Assembly: GCA_032622095.1 (NCBI GenBank)
Contig: CP136068.1
Span: 2,023,314 to 2,087,313, forward strand
Direction of reading: 5' to 3'
DNA: 64,000 bases
DNA from: Siphonodentalium dalli
Lineage: Eukaryota; Mollusca; Scaphopoda; Gadilida; Siphonodentaliidae
Within the stretch, counting starts at the first letter, position 1. Each line of letters starts with the position of its first letter. Under the pieces are notes generated by a model. It was not told where the DNA came from, ran no database searches, and saw only the letters and a program-made list of their open reading frames with translations. Positions 23,378-34,290 of the stretch are shown here, piece by piece. Both the position numbers and the translations under genes were made by a program.

Positions 23378-24106
23378 TGGGTTTGTAGAACATCCCTGAT
23401 CAAATCTTCAAAAGAAATTTTCATGTGTCGTTTAGACACCGCCATCAGAGGGGACGCTTTAAGCGAGCATTCATTTATATCAGATATAATTTTAATCTTG
23501 GAGAAATATAATCTCAAATCACATTTAATTGCCTTCGTTGAAAACGAGAATTTCCCATCGAAGGAAGCATGCAAGCAGCTAGTCTGACAGGGAGTATCAC
23601 ACTTCCAGGAAGCGGCATGGAACGCGCGTCTTCATAGAGAAATTTCACTTCAACAGTTTTCAGATAGCTACAGCTCACTGGCTGTTTCGCTCTTATGGTT
23701 CACATGTAGAGCTTATCCACAATACAAAGTTCAATTCCTTGAAATAGCGAAGCTCTTAGCAAAATCCGTGATTCCCGAAAACGGAAAGTGTTTGCTCTGT
23801 AATAAACAATACAGCAACAAAGTTGAACACAGCATCATTGTCTGTCCCGAAATATCTGCGGCAAGGAACGACATGTGGTTCACACTTCTTGAACATTTTG
23901 ACACCCCTTGCTTCATAGAAATCGATAAGCTCACCACCTTCGAACAGATGATGATATTTCTGTCATGCATCCCACCACATGTTCGGGAAAAAATAACAGA
24001 TATTAACAAATTTATTATATTTATAACAAGGAGTACGCTCCGCGTGTGGAACGATTATCACGAGCTGCTCCGGGCATATGATGATATCATACCTGTTATT
24101 CCATGA
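23378..24106 (+). pseudogene. LINE ORF, 3' part, with C-terminal zinc knuckle
   Basis: In phase with 17696-18976 if the 4.4-kb insertion and one TA are ignored. It reads KSSKEIFMCRLD early, then is broken by an in-frame TGA at 23585-23587 and continues open to the natural stop near 24106. The C-terminal half has a zinc knuckle, CLLCNKQYSNKVEHSIIVC (C-x2-C-x9-H-x4-C), typical of the carboxy end of many non-LTR proteins. The premature stop shows decay independent of the insertion. Confidence 0.85.
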
Positions 24107-24537
24107 TTGTATTATAGCAATGTAGTGCAAATAATACATGCACCCGTCCGAGTATCCCAACTACAATATATTATGGTGCGTATCATCGATTTAGTTTTGT
24201 CATTATAGCATCTTATTGGATCTTATCCCAATATTCCGAAACCCCATACTCTCGTGCTAAACAGGTACATCGTCCATACACTTGTGCCTGAATTCTCACA
24301 ATATATTATTGCATAATTGATAACATTAAAACCGTAGATATTATTATCATGAATGTCCTTCTGTGATTGACTTACTGTACATACTCACTTGATGTATTCT
24401 TTCTTGTGTTATTGTTCATTTGTATCGTTACTTGTATACATTTATTCTAAGCTCTCCGTTACATGGAGGAAATAAAGGATTATATATATATATATGTTAC
24501 CATAATTTGTTGCTTTGCATAATTATGAGTAATTATT
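24107..24537. other. LINE 3' flank
   Basis: AT-rich sequence with a short (TA)n tract near 24482-24496. No gene seen. Confidence 0.4.
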
Positions 24538-24722
24538 TTTATGTTGGTCGTCCGGTTGTAATATATAGCTCTATAAAAGCAGGTCTAGTCAGTGGATTTT
24601 TATGTTGGTCGCCCGGTTGTAATATATAGCCCTATAAAAGCAGGTCTAGTCAGTGGATTTTTACGTTGATCGCCCGTTTGTAATCTTTCGCCCTATAGAA
24701 GCAGGTCTGGTCAGTGGATTTC
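24538..24722. repeat. Three tandem copies of a 61-bp unit
   Basis: The unit ATGTTGGTCG(T/C)CCGGTTGTA continues with AATATATAGC(T/C)CTATAAAAGC and AGGTCTAGTCAGTGGAT. Starts are at 24541, 24602 and 24663, with the third most diverged. Confidence 0.92.
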
Positions 24723-24987
24723 CTCACATTATGTGTACCTGGTGACTGTCACGGGGGCTCATCTGCTACGTGAGAATCGCCGCAGTTCCGAAAAATGCTA
24801 CTGCGCAGAATCGAGACGCTACGTTTCACATCCGGTTTTGAAAGTGTGTTGACGCATTTTGTTTGAAAACAGAGAATATCAGGTAATATATTTGTAGTCA
24901 AATTTATTTAACATAAGAGTCCCAATCATTACTAGACTGGGTGACACTAATAATCGCATGACATCGCGTCCGTCCGTCCGTTAACCT

Positions 24988-25820
24988 GTTGTCCGGATGA
25001 TAACTTTAGTTAGAGTGAACCAAAATTAGTAAAATTTGGTATGTGGGTTTATTAGCCGAAAAGTAAGTTCAAGTTCGAATTTGGGTTCCGCCCGCCAATT
25101 TTCACCGGAGTTATGCCCCTTATTTAACGTTTTTTGACTTAGAAAATCCTTGAAATTTGTTGTCCGGATGATAACTTTAGTATAGTTTATCGGAATGAAT
25201 CCAAATTTGGTATATTACTTTCTCCCACCAAAACACAGGTCAAGTTCGAACTTGGGTTCTGTCCGACCATTTTTGGCAGAGTTATGCCCCTTTTTCGACT
25301 CAGAAAATTCAGTTTTTCTTATGTTTATTGGTTTCCGGATGATAACTCGATTTTGGAATGTTTATACGCAAAACCCGTTTTTTTTTGGATTACATATATC
25401 GAAATACAGCTCAAGTCCGAATTGCGTTTTAATCCGATAATTTTTGCGAGAGTTATGGCCCCTTTTTTGACGTAATTTGACTTAGAAAATCCCTGAAATT
25501 TGTTGTCCGGATGATAACTTTAGTTAGAGTGAACAGATTTCAATAATGGGTTTATTAGGAGAAAAGACAGCTCAAGTTCGAATTTGGGTTCCGTCCGCCA
25601 ATTTTCACCGGAGTTATGCCCCTTATTTGACGTAATTTGACTTAGAAAATCCCTGAAATTTTTTGTCCGCATGATAACTTTACTAGAGCTTATCGGATTC
25701 AATGATAATTTGGTATATTACTTTCTCCCACCGAAACACAGGTCAAGTTCAAATTTGAGTTCCGTCCGCCAATTTTTACCAGAGTTATGCCCTTTTTTTT
25801 ATCAGTTTCCGCCGACCCAA
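24988..25820. repeat. About 170-bp tandem repeat, five copies
   Basis: GTTGTCCGGATGATAACTTT recurs at 24988, 25159, about 25331, 25501 and about 25663, with TTGGGTTCCGTCCGCCAATT and GGAGTTATGCCCC later in each unit. A short (GTCC)n run precedes it. It lies inside the 3.5-kb element. Confidence 0.88.
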
Positions 25821-26466
25821 GAGAGGGCGTATATTGCACGCCCAGCGTAGCTCTTGTTCGACATGTATAAAGCAGCAATAAATTCGTGTGCTTTTGTCAC
25901 TAAAAAGTGTGAACCAAAACAACGGATGGTATAGTGTGATAACACCTTGTCGTGGTTGTAGAATCTTGTATTTTAACAGATGGATATATTTTGAATATAT
26001 GGATGTGCATTATATTGCAATATAGACATTTTATTCGACCGAAATCGACAGTTTAAACGTGCTCATAAATGCTACTTTTCCTCTCCGAAAACATGCTACG
26101 TTTTTAAGACTTTTCCGAAAAAATATGCTACATTTCCTAATCTATACGCCATTCGTATGATCTTATTTGGTTATTTTCCGGTGTATTTTGGGCTATGATG
26201 CTACCTCGTTTCAGCTAAAATGAAAACAGTGATTATTTCTCATTTCAAAATTTCAATTTGGTCTTAAAATATAGCAGTACAGCTTTGATACCACGTGAGA
26301 CGGGGCACCCCCGAACGATTATGCTGCTGCGGCCACGGTCACCGAACATGATACCCGACCAAACATTACTTTTGTATATGGCATTGCAGTGGGCAGAATT
26401 GTATTTCTTCTCCGGATTAATATTGTTATATACAGGGACGTTGCGAAGAGGTCAGGAATGGGGGTG

Positions 26467-27030
26467 TCAACTTCGGAAAACAAATTGCACCCACTTGGGT
26501 AACTGGAACGCCAGATTGTCCGAAGGAAAACTTCCAGATGACAACTGACGGTGTAACATCAGCCATTCGTCCAAATGACCAATATTCTGCAACTCTCTTG
26601 CGACTGTTGGCAAAAGATCAGACATTTCTTTTACCAAGCTTTCAATCCCGGTATCATCCAAATTCGTAGGCAAACTGTCATCAGATGCCACTCCAAACAA
26701 AGTCTTGCGACAATGCACATCTTTCATGGGTGTGTCTTCTCTTTTCACTTTTGAACGAGGACCATGTTCTTCATATGATGGCGTGTATGGGTTTTTTGAC
26801 AACAAACACATCGCATCCAGGTCCAGAACATAATTATCCGGTGTATCACTGAGGCTATCGGGCGAAACCCCAAAACGAACTGAACGGTAGTGTGATTTTC
26901 CACTAGTATCAGACGAGGAATTTTCTCTCGCGAGGATAATGATCTCCTCTGTTTGGTGGTGCTTTGCCGTGTGTAAAAATGTTTGACGGGCAGTGGTATG
27001 CTTTTCTTTGCAGTAAAAGCACCGGTACAT
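26467..27030 (-). CDS. Possible internal exon encoding a C2H2-like zinc-finger protein
   Basis: On the minus strand, a strong splice acceptor (TTTCTTTTTCAG) ends at about 27031 and is followed by ATGTACCGGTGCTTTTACTG. The open frame runs about 175 codons to near 26505. It starts with a C-x2-C...H-x3-H-like finger (CFYCKEKHTTARQTF, then LHTAKHH), followed by an acidic, Ser/Asp-rich region (SPDSLSDTPDNY, SDDSLPTNLDDTG) and an amphipathic stretch (ESLVKEMSDLLPTVARELQ). A possible donor, GTGGGT, lies near 26500. The longer frame to 27246 includes a MITE hairpin and is probably intronic at its start. I do not recognise the protein. It lies within the inverted-repeat element, so it may be transposon-encoded or captured. 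Confidence 0.5.
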   Translation of the reverse strand: MYRCFYCKEKHTTARQTFLHTAKHHQTEEIIILARENSSSDTSGKSHYRSVRFGVSPDSLSDTPDNYVLDLDAMCLLSKNPYTPSYEEHGPRSKVKREDTPMKDVHCRKTLFGVASDDSLPTNLDDTGIESLVKEMSDLLPTVARELQNIGHLDEWLMLHRQLSSGSFPSDNLAFQLPKWVQFVFRS

Positions 27031-27113
27031 CTGAAAAAGAAATGACTTGAATTTATTATTCTGCCAAAAACAAAGATTAATCAGGCACGATTTATTTAAC
27101 AAATGAATGTTTA

Positions 27114-27235
27114 TTTTCCGAAATTCATGCATTATGAACGCGTTGTTGTTGTCACATTTCGCGTGGTTCGCGGAAGCGAAACACGCAAGAAATGTGACAG
27201 GAACCACACGTTCATAATGCATGCATTTCGGAAAA
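27114..27235. mobile_element. Small hairpin MITE, 122 bp
   Basis: Arms TTTTCCGAAATTCATGCATT and AATGCATGCATTTCGGAAAA, plus GTCACATTTCGCGTG / CACGCAAGAAATGTGAC. Nearly all of the sequence pairs with itself. It falls in the putative intron beside the C2H2-like exon. Confidence 0.75.
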
Positions 27236-27249
27236 CAAAAAATCATCTG

Positions 27250-28190
27250 TTATATTTACACACACTTTCAAAATATGTATTTAAAATAACAAAAATTCTC
27301 TCTTTTCCCCAACCATTTAAAAACATACCTTCGAATTTGATAAGTGAGGACATGCCCAGGCAGAAGCATGTTGACAATTACCACGTGATCAATGGTTGTT
27401 ATGCGATATGGCTGTGTACAGGTACTCATCAGCCCCATTCATGATATAACACTAGAATTTAAGTGTCCATAATAGATTACGTATAGACCTGCATGTGTGT
27501 AAATATATCCTGTATGTATGCATGTTTGACCACACGGCGTTTGGAGTTAGTGGGGGACAAAACTGTAATAAATCGCGGAAAATACCAAAATAAAGCGACT
27601 AAAATCAAAGGATATCATCTCTGACAGACTTCTGTGTCTATTTTGAATAATAACATGGATAAAGTTCGAGAATTTACTCAGATTATTACCGATTTTTGCA
27701 TTATTTATCCCGGAGATATTTGGATGAGAGAACTGTAGCGTATCAATTCTTGTAACATGAGAAAAGTAGCGTGCGAAAATCGGAAACGTAGCATGCACGT
27801 ATTGTTTACAAAGCACGTTTTTGTCATGTAACGAACACTATAAGCGAACATTTTATAACTTCATAAACCTAATGGTGCAGGGCAAACTATATTTCGTTAC
27901 TAAACGTCCAGGTGTAACTTTTTCACAGAAGGGGCGCACTTTTTAGTGGCATTTTCCAAATGAGGACCAAAAATCGAGCTGATAAATGACTATTACGTCA
28001 AAATTGAGAAACATTTCTGTATTAATGTGAGGTACACATCATTGTTAAAATAGTCCGATCACATATGCAAATTGTTTCTTTGAGAAATAGTTTATGAAAG
28101 CTAAAACACTTACCATTTTGCTAAAATATTCTCGATTTTTTCCATTAATATCACATCTGAAAAGTAGCTTTTCGGGAAGTGCGGTGTAGC
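27250..28190. other. Right interior of the 3.5-kb element
   Basis: AT-rich DNA without a convincing frame or further repeat. Upstream exons of the minus-strand C2H2-like exon would lie here if it is a gene, but none can be called. Confidence 0.4.
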
Positions 28191-28435
28191 ATTTTTCGGA
28201 ACTCGGCGATTCTCGCGTAGCAGATGAGCCCCCGTGACTGTGCTCAGATCAACACAACAGGGGACTTAATTCTGCCTTGCAATTTGCCAGCAATGTTACC
28301 CGCGAATTTTATAATAAAAATAGAATTATCGCGCCTGCCTCACTTGAAGTTTGATATTTGAAGTGGGGGCTCTGAAACAATTAGGAAGTTCAACCGTTTT
28401 TAATCTTTGTCAGCCAAGCAACATTTTTATTGATC

Positions 28436-28580
28436 GCCTCGTATAAAGAGCGTTCATGTTTGCGCCTCTTATAAAGAGCGTTAATGTTTCCGTCTCCTAT
28501 AAAGAGTGTTCACGATTCCGTCTCTTACAAAGAGCGTTAATGTTTCCGTCTCTTATAAAGAGCGTTCATGTTTCCGTCAC
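28436..28580. repeat. About 29-30-bp tandem repeat, five copies
   Basis: TCTTATAAAGAGCGTTCATG followed by TTTCCG recurs with small changes. Related TAAAGAGCGT words recur at 30950-31100 in inverted form and near 34290. Confidence 0.85.
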
Positions 28581-28882
28581 CCAAAAGCGGTCGATAATAA
28601 AGAGCATTATCAATTATGATATTAATCCTCTTTTCAACTTAAAACTGACGGACGTTTTTTTTGGGGGGGGGATCAATGATCAATGGTGATTGCCAGTATG
28701 TTTCTTTTTTCTTATGTTCAAGTCTGCAAATAGCGTGTCTAACCCATAGAGAGCCCCCCCCCCCCCCAACCCACATACTGGAGCAGACGACACTCTGCAG
28801 TGCATGCTTCCATCTGTGTGAGGCTCCATGTGGGATAAAACTTTAACATTGTTTTTTGAGGTGGATGTTTTACATTACTGAT

Positions 28883-29330
28883 CAAGCCTGCAAATAGCGT
28901 GTCTGTCATTTGCAGAATGAGGTACCCAGAGGGTAAATTTAGTGACGCTATCCCGCATTGCGGGCTAGCGTCACTAAATTCACCCTCTGTGGACCTCATT
29001 CTGCTTATGCCTCATTTTCTGGGAAGTATCTACAGTATCAAATTAACATTGTTTTTAGTTACATTTTCCCTTCTGGGAAGTTTCTATATCCCCTAATTTG
29101 CAGAAGATAAAATGCATAATCGAGGTGCCCAAATGGGGTGAACATCACCAACTTCAACTGGGGAACTTCAACCTGATCCTAGGTCTACCATAGAAGTAGA
29201 GGACCTAAGCAGAATGAGGTCCCCAGAGGGTAAATTTAGTAATGCTAGCCCGCTATGCGGGATAGCGTCACTAAATTCACCCTCTGGGGACCTCATTCTA
29301 CAAATGACAGGCACACTAAACTCAGGCTTG
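28883..29330. mobile_element. MITE with two internal hairpins, copy 1 (448 bp)
   Basis: The inverted ends are CAAGCCTGCAAATAGCGTGT and ACACTAAACTCAGGCTTG. Next to each end is a long hairpin (about 28910-29005 and 29210-29310) with stem GAGGGTAAATTTAGTGACGC and a CCCGC loop. A second copy in opposite orientation is at 53465-53899. Confidence 0.85.
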
Positions 29331-29360
29331 TTTATGTTCTGTTAAAGATGCATACTCCGA

Positions 29361-29438
29361 ATGAACGCTCCTAAATTACTATTATATTCGAGTCGAGGAA
29401 TGAACGCTCCTAAATTACTATTATATCCGAGTCGAGGA
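29361..29438. repeat. 39-bp tandem duplication in a dispersed repeat
   Basis: ATGAACGCTCCTAAATTACT plus ATTATAT(T/C)CGAGTCGAGGA occurs twice. The following DNA to about 29810 is similar, in reverse orientation, to 60310-60720. A (GTT)n microsatellite lies at 29743-29765. Confidence 0.75.
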
Positions 29439-29879
29439 ACCCAACCAACAAAGCTCAGAGTGATCAGATAGCAATTTTTGAAATCTGTTATGTTTCACCA
29501 CCTGGAATATTTGGCGGCCTGGCAAATATTTGACGAAAGCCGACCGACATACTTTCGATGCCAAATTGCGTTGAACAAAATGTTGATATATAACACTTTT
29601 TGTGCAATTTTATACTATAGTTGACAGTGGTTAGAATTATTTTTTGTCTATTAAAGGTACTCAACCCGATAAAACTCCTCTCAATTACTATTTCAATGGC
29701 TTCGGGGGTCAAAAATATTTCAACTGAAGCGGCATTTCAAGAAATGTTGTTGTTGTTGTTGTTGTTCGAGTCTGATGATATGGGGGCCATCGAATCGAAT
29801 TGTGCACCTTTAAACTGAAAATTACCTGAGAAAAGTTTGATTAATTTGGTATCAAATCGGATCGTGGGTCTTTAACTCA

Positions 29880-30143
29880 TTCACTGCCAACTTGCTGGTG
29901 ATTTCCGATAACCGTGCCCCGAGTTAAGCACATTGCCAGTTTGAATTGTTTTTGTTTGTGTCATTATGCCCGAAAACAGATCCAAGCATCTACGCATGCG
30001 CGGTATACATACATACCCCTGGTTATAATTAAACAGACACGTCTCCCAAAATGTGAGTTGCAATGTGTAGTGTTCTAATCATGTACACTGTGACTGTCCA
30101 AGGTTGAAATTGTGAGTTTTTCGCCCAGTATATGCAGCATGTT
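29880..30143. other. Intergenic DNA, no feature seen
   Basis: No motif recognised between the dispersed repeat and the palindromic MITE. Confidence 0.4.
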
Positions 30144-30350
30144 TTAACCCTTTCGGTGCCAAGTCCGATTTTTTGTATCAACCCATATTTCCTTGATCGT
30201 TTTTCAAATTTATTGATTATAATAATGTGATACATTGATGGAAAGAGCTCTTTCAATCAATGTATCACATTATTATAATCAATAAATTTGAAAAATGATC
30301 AAGGAAATATGGGTTGGTACAAAAATCGGACTTGGCACTGAAAGGGTTAA
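30144..30350. mobile_element. Palindromic TTAA MITE, copy 1 (207 bp)
   Basis: An almost perfect palindrome with ends TTAACCCTTTCGGTGCCAAG and CTTGGCACTGAAAGGGTTAA, where TTAA is the likely target duplication. The CCCTTT ends and TTAA fit piggyBac-type MITEs. A copy is at 47343-47556. Confidence 0.88.
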
Positions 30351-30415
30351 ATGAGAGTATATATGGTCGTACAAATGGAAACTGGTTCATAGGTATTATT
30401 TACAGGCATCATTCA

Positions 30416-30795
30416 AGACATATCATGGACTTGGTCGGGTGAGTGAAATTGACAAGTTAGTACTCAGGCGCTATTCCAACCTGGGGAATGTACAGCATTC
30501 TACTATATAAGATGGGCGAAAAATTCTAAGAAATCGACCACACCCACACCACTCCATAGAAAACATCTTCTGAACTGTGCCCAATTGTAAATATTTACAT
30601 CTCGATTCTGGACGCAATTATCGGCGATAATCTAACACAAATGATTTTGCCATCGAGAGTCATTGTATTTAATTAATATATAAAAATGGCGGTGTGTATC
30701 GTCAATTTTGATTAATATTCGTAACAAATAACTAATTTGAGCAAGATTGTTCTCAATTTCTATTAGATCGTCATACCGGAGTGTTTCACATCACT
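30416..30795. repeat. Dispersed repeat E, copy 1
   Basis: About 380 bp colinear with 63263-63617: ATGGACTTG, CTCAATTGTAAATATTTACATCTC-type block, TTTAATTAATATATAA, GAGCAAGATT and CCGGAGTGTTTCACAT. The right end abuts TTAA (30796-30799). The left end is less clear than in the second copy. Confidence 0.8.
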
Positions 30796-30945
30796 TTAAT
30801 TCAATGTGAGATCCGCTGTCCGATTCGGCACCATATTATAGTCAAATATTTCAAAGAGAAATGAAAAAACATGCAATCACCATCATGGCGGTGTGGCACA
30901 CGTATCGCGAAATACACAAAAGTATTCCATTCTTCGTTAAAAAAA

Positions 30946-31080
30946 AGAGTACAGAATACCATACATAATTCAGCACGCTCTTTATTATAAAGAGTACAGA
31001 ATACCATAGCTAATTCAGAACGCTCTTTATTATAGAGAGTACATAATATCATACATAATTCAGAGCGCTCTTTATTATAT
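30946..31080. repeat. 45-bp tandem repeat, three copies
   Basis: GAGTACAGAATACCATACAT, then AATTCAG, then CGCTCTTTATTATA, with starts at 30947, 30992 and 31037. The unit is a multiple of three, which explains the minus-strand frame. Confidence 0.9.
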
Positions 31081-31205
31081 ATCGCTTTCATGTAACTGGA
31101 GCGTTGGCGATCTTTATAAAAGACGGTCATTGGAATGTTTGGTAGGCTGACAAAAATACATAATATACAAATGGAATCGAATCATGGTGTCAACTCGGAC
31201 AGGGC

Positions 31206-32515
31206 GTCATAATTTCAAAGAGAGGCACATCAACATACATGGAACTCTGCAACCTACTTACTGATAGAAACCACGGATTTAGATCTGGCCACTTATGTGT
31301 AACCCAGCTTGTAAACACCACACAAGATCTACTATCGTCTTTCGACTCGGAGAAACAAACAGATATGGCAATTCTCCACTTTTCCAAAGCCTTTGACACG
31401 GTACCACACCAGAGTCTATTATACAAACTCAAGTCGTACGGAATCACCGGACCTATACACACATGGTTGACAAGCTTCTTAACAAAAAGGCATATGAGAG
31501 TAGTGCTGGAAGGAGAAACATCCAAAAGTGTTCCAGTGGAATCGGGAGTACCCCAAGGCACAATACTAGGACCTCTACTATTCCTCTGCCACATCAATGA
31601 CCTTCCAAAAGCAGTCAAATCAGAAGTAAGACTCTTTGCTGATGACTGCATCCTATACCGCCAGATAAATGGCCACCAAGACCACATCAAACTACAACAG
31701 GACCTGACATCACTAGAAGAGTTGGCAAAAACCTGGGGGTGAGATTTAATGCCGGAAAATGCTCCATAATGTCCACGAAGAACAAGGACAAGAACAAAAC
31801 ATCGTTCATCTACCAACTTGACAATCAAATTCTGCAAACAGTCAAACAAAGCGTTTACCTATAGGATTGAACATCACAGACGACCTAAAGTGGACAACGC
31901 ACATATCCAAGATCACAGGAAGAGCCAATAGCACCTTAGGCTTCCTACGCAGAAACATACGAAGAGCGGATAACAAATCTAGAGAGACAGCATATAGAGC
32001 TATGGTAAGATCATCACTCGAATATGGAGCTGAAATATGGGATCCCGGCATCATCCCGCCGCAGTAGGAGAAATAGAGAAGTTAGAAAAAGTACAGAGAA
32101 GAGCGGCTAGATTCATCACCAACAACTATAGAGACAGAGAAAAAGGCGCAGTAACCAGCATGCTAGATGGCCTAAGGTTAGACTCACTAAGGTTAGAGTC
32201 CCGCAGAAAGATGAAGAGAATAGAACTCTTCGGCAAGGTGGCTGAGGGTAAAATCCCAGCCACACACACACACATGACTTACTAAAGGAAAGGAAAGGAC
32301 GGAAGATTCGAGCAAAACAATTTCCAGACCATAAAAGTGATAACATAATTTCGAGCCAAGAGTGTATCAACTCACGATCGTTCGAACCAATAAGAGCCAA
32401 CACGGACCAATATAAACATTCATACTTCGTGAGAACGATCAGGGACCACAACAGGATCAACATCAGAGTAGTAGCAACGACGCGACAACAGCCGAGAGGC
32501 TCCTACGCCGGATAA
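31206..32515 (+). pseudogene. 5'-truncated Jockey/CR1-like LINE reverse transcriptase
   Basis: The first piece (31239-31742) has NHGFRSGHLCVTQLV, the catalytic HFSKAFDTVPHQSLL (with H replacing the usual D at AILD), ESGVPQGTILGPLLFL and the second box LFADDCILY. A shift near 31740 is followed by debris, then 31867-32067 (DLKWTTHISKITGRA, YGAEIWDP), and in another frame 32037-32285 (LEKVQRRAARFITNNY). Related sequence continues to a YFVRTIRDHNRIN end near 32515. The VQRRAARFI and RTIRDWN-like blocks are typical of the C-terminal part of Jockey/CR1-type proteins. At least two frameshifts and the altered first catalytic motif make it dead. The fingers and endonuclease are missing. Confidence 0.88.
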
Positions 32516-32561
32516 ATACAGATACAGAACATTTGACTGCGGAGATTATCAAAGATGCCAT

Positions 32562-34290
32562 ATATATCGTACTAGCAGGTGGACCCGACTTCGACCGGGC
32601 TGTTTCCCCTCTGCTTTTCTGCGAATTGCGCGATTTGACCTTGATTTGTCCATTTTGAAGGTCAAGGTGAGGTGGGGTAACGATTTGACCCGTCCAAAAC
32701 ACTGCCCGGACAAAAGCACCCGACAAAAGTACCCGTCGAAATGCATCCGGTTTTACCCGATTTGACCTCGAATTGATCATTTTGAAGGTCAAGGTCAGGT
32801 CGGGGTCACGATTTGACCCGTCCAAAACACTCAGTAGACAAAAGTAACCCCACGTATAAAATTTCGTTGAAATCCCATCAAAATTCGCGATTTGACCTTG
32901 ACTTGACCCGATTTAAGGTCACGTCGCACGGGGAAACGAATAGGCTTGCGACACTCCCCATACGAAAGTATCCCTAGACACTAATTTTCATCGAAATCCC
33001 GTGATACTCGGGCGTTTGACCTTGAAATGACCGATTTCAAGGTCAAGGTCATGTCGCACGGGCAAATTAACAGGCCCATGCAACTCCCCGACCGAAAGTA
33101 CCCCCACATACCAAGTTTCATCGAAATCGGCTCGGCCGTTTTCGAGTCCATCGCCAACAGACACACACCCAGATTTCCCAAAATATATAATAGACTAGCT
33201 GGGTACCCGTCCTGACGGGTTTGTAGTTGTGTTGTTTTTTATTGGCATCTCCATCTACACCAATACCCCAAAAATGGAGAAAATCGGCCCAGCGGATCCT
33301 GAGATACAGGTTCAAGGTCATTTTAAAGGTCAAGGTCACGCCGAAAATGTTTGGCTACCCGAACTATCACTCCCTATGAAATTTCATCGTGATCGTCCCA
33401 TCGGACCCTGAGATATAGATTCAAGGTCAATTGAAGGTCAAGGTCACGCTGCACGGGCATCTCGGTGGGACGAAATTCATTGGCATCCCCATTTACACCA
33501 ACACCCCGAAAATGGTGGAAATCTGCCCAGCGGATACCGAGATACAGGTTCAATGTCATTTGAAAGGTCAAGGTCACGCCGCTACCCGTTGAAAATGTTT
33601 GGCTACCCGATCATCCCATCGGATCCTGAGATAGAGAGTCAAGGTCACTCGAATGTCAAGGTCACGCCGCATGGGCATCCGGGTGTGACGAAATTGCTCA
33701 GCGCCTCATACCACCCGTTTACACCAAATTCGGTGGAAATCGGCCCAGCGGATCCAGAGATATGAGTTCAAGGTCACTCGAAGGTCAGGGTCACGCCGCA
33801 CAGACAAACGGACATGCCCGTGTTACTCCTGGGGTCAACCTATACCAACACCCCAAAAATGGGGGAAATCGGCCCAGCGGATCCCGAGACACAGGTTCAA
33901 GGTCATTTAAAAGGTCGTGGTCATGCCGCTACCCGTTGAAAATGTTTGGCTACCCGAACTATCCCTCCCTATGAAATTTCATCCTGATCGTCCCATCGGA
34001 CCCTGAAATAGAGAGTCACGGTCATTTGAAGGTCACGCTGCACGGGCATCTCGGTGGGACGAAATTCATTGGCATCCCCATGTACACCAACACCCCGAAA
34101 ATGGTGGAAATCGGCCCAGCGGATACCGAGATACAGGTTCAAGGTCATTTGAAAGGTCAAGGTCACGCCACACGGGCATCCGGGTGCGACGAAATTTGTC
34201 GGCGCCTCAAACTTCCCCCACTTACCAAATTTGGTCGAAATCGGCCCAGCAGAAGCCGAGATAGAGGTTGAAGGTCACTGGTCTTTATAA
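32562..34290. repeat. AGGTCA-rich repeat cluster
   Basis: A 1.7-kb mosaic of related blocks: TTCAAGGTCA, GAAGGTCAAGGTCACGCCGC, ATCGGCCCAGCGGAT(A/C)C, ATGAAATTTCATC. Two larger units are suggested, each starting with a hairpin-like ACCCG(A/T)...CGGG block (near 32570 and 33195) and the first ending in ATCGAAATCGGCTCGGCCGT, CAACAGACACACACC. The AGGTCA hexamer occurs more than a dozen times. I associate this repeat type with molluscan genomes, but cannot name a family. Confidence 0.7.

Larger units (their letters stand above)
24750..28236. mobile_element. 3.5-kb element with 5'-CAC inverted ends and 5-bp target duplication
   Basis: The ends CACGGGGGCTCATCTGCTAC (24750) and its reverse complement (to 28236) extend to about 52 bp with few mismatches, including GAGAATCGCCG and TTCCGAAAAATGCTAC. 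ACTGT is directly repeated at 24745-24749 and 28237-28241. CAC ends with 5-bp duplications are also known for Transib-type elements, but I can read no transposase, so the superfamily is open. It contains a 170-bp tandem repeat, a possible spliced exon and a small hairpin MITE. Confidence 0.78.

Noticed and set aside
22640-23574. Overlapping frames of 122-180 codons on both strands
   Set aside because: They run through the terminal repeat of the 4.4-kb element and into antisense LINE sequence. No domain is visible.
26467-27246. The full 259-codon frame as one protein
   Set aside because: The first 70 or so codons run through a hairpin MITE and lie upstream of a strong splice acceptor, so only the part from about 27030 is kept as a candidate.
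24750-28236. Calling the element a Transib or RAG-like transposon
   Set aside because: CAC ends and a 5-bp duplication are suggestive, but no transposase motif can be read.
31190-31849. Minus-strand 219-codon frame
   Set aside because: Antisense shadow of the LINE reverse transcriptase on the plus strand.
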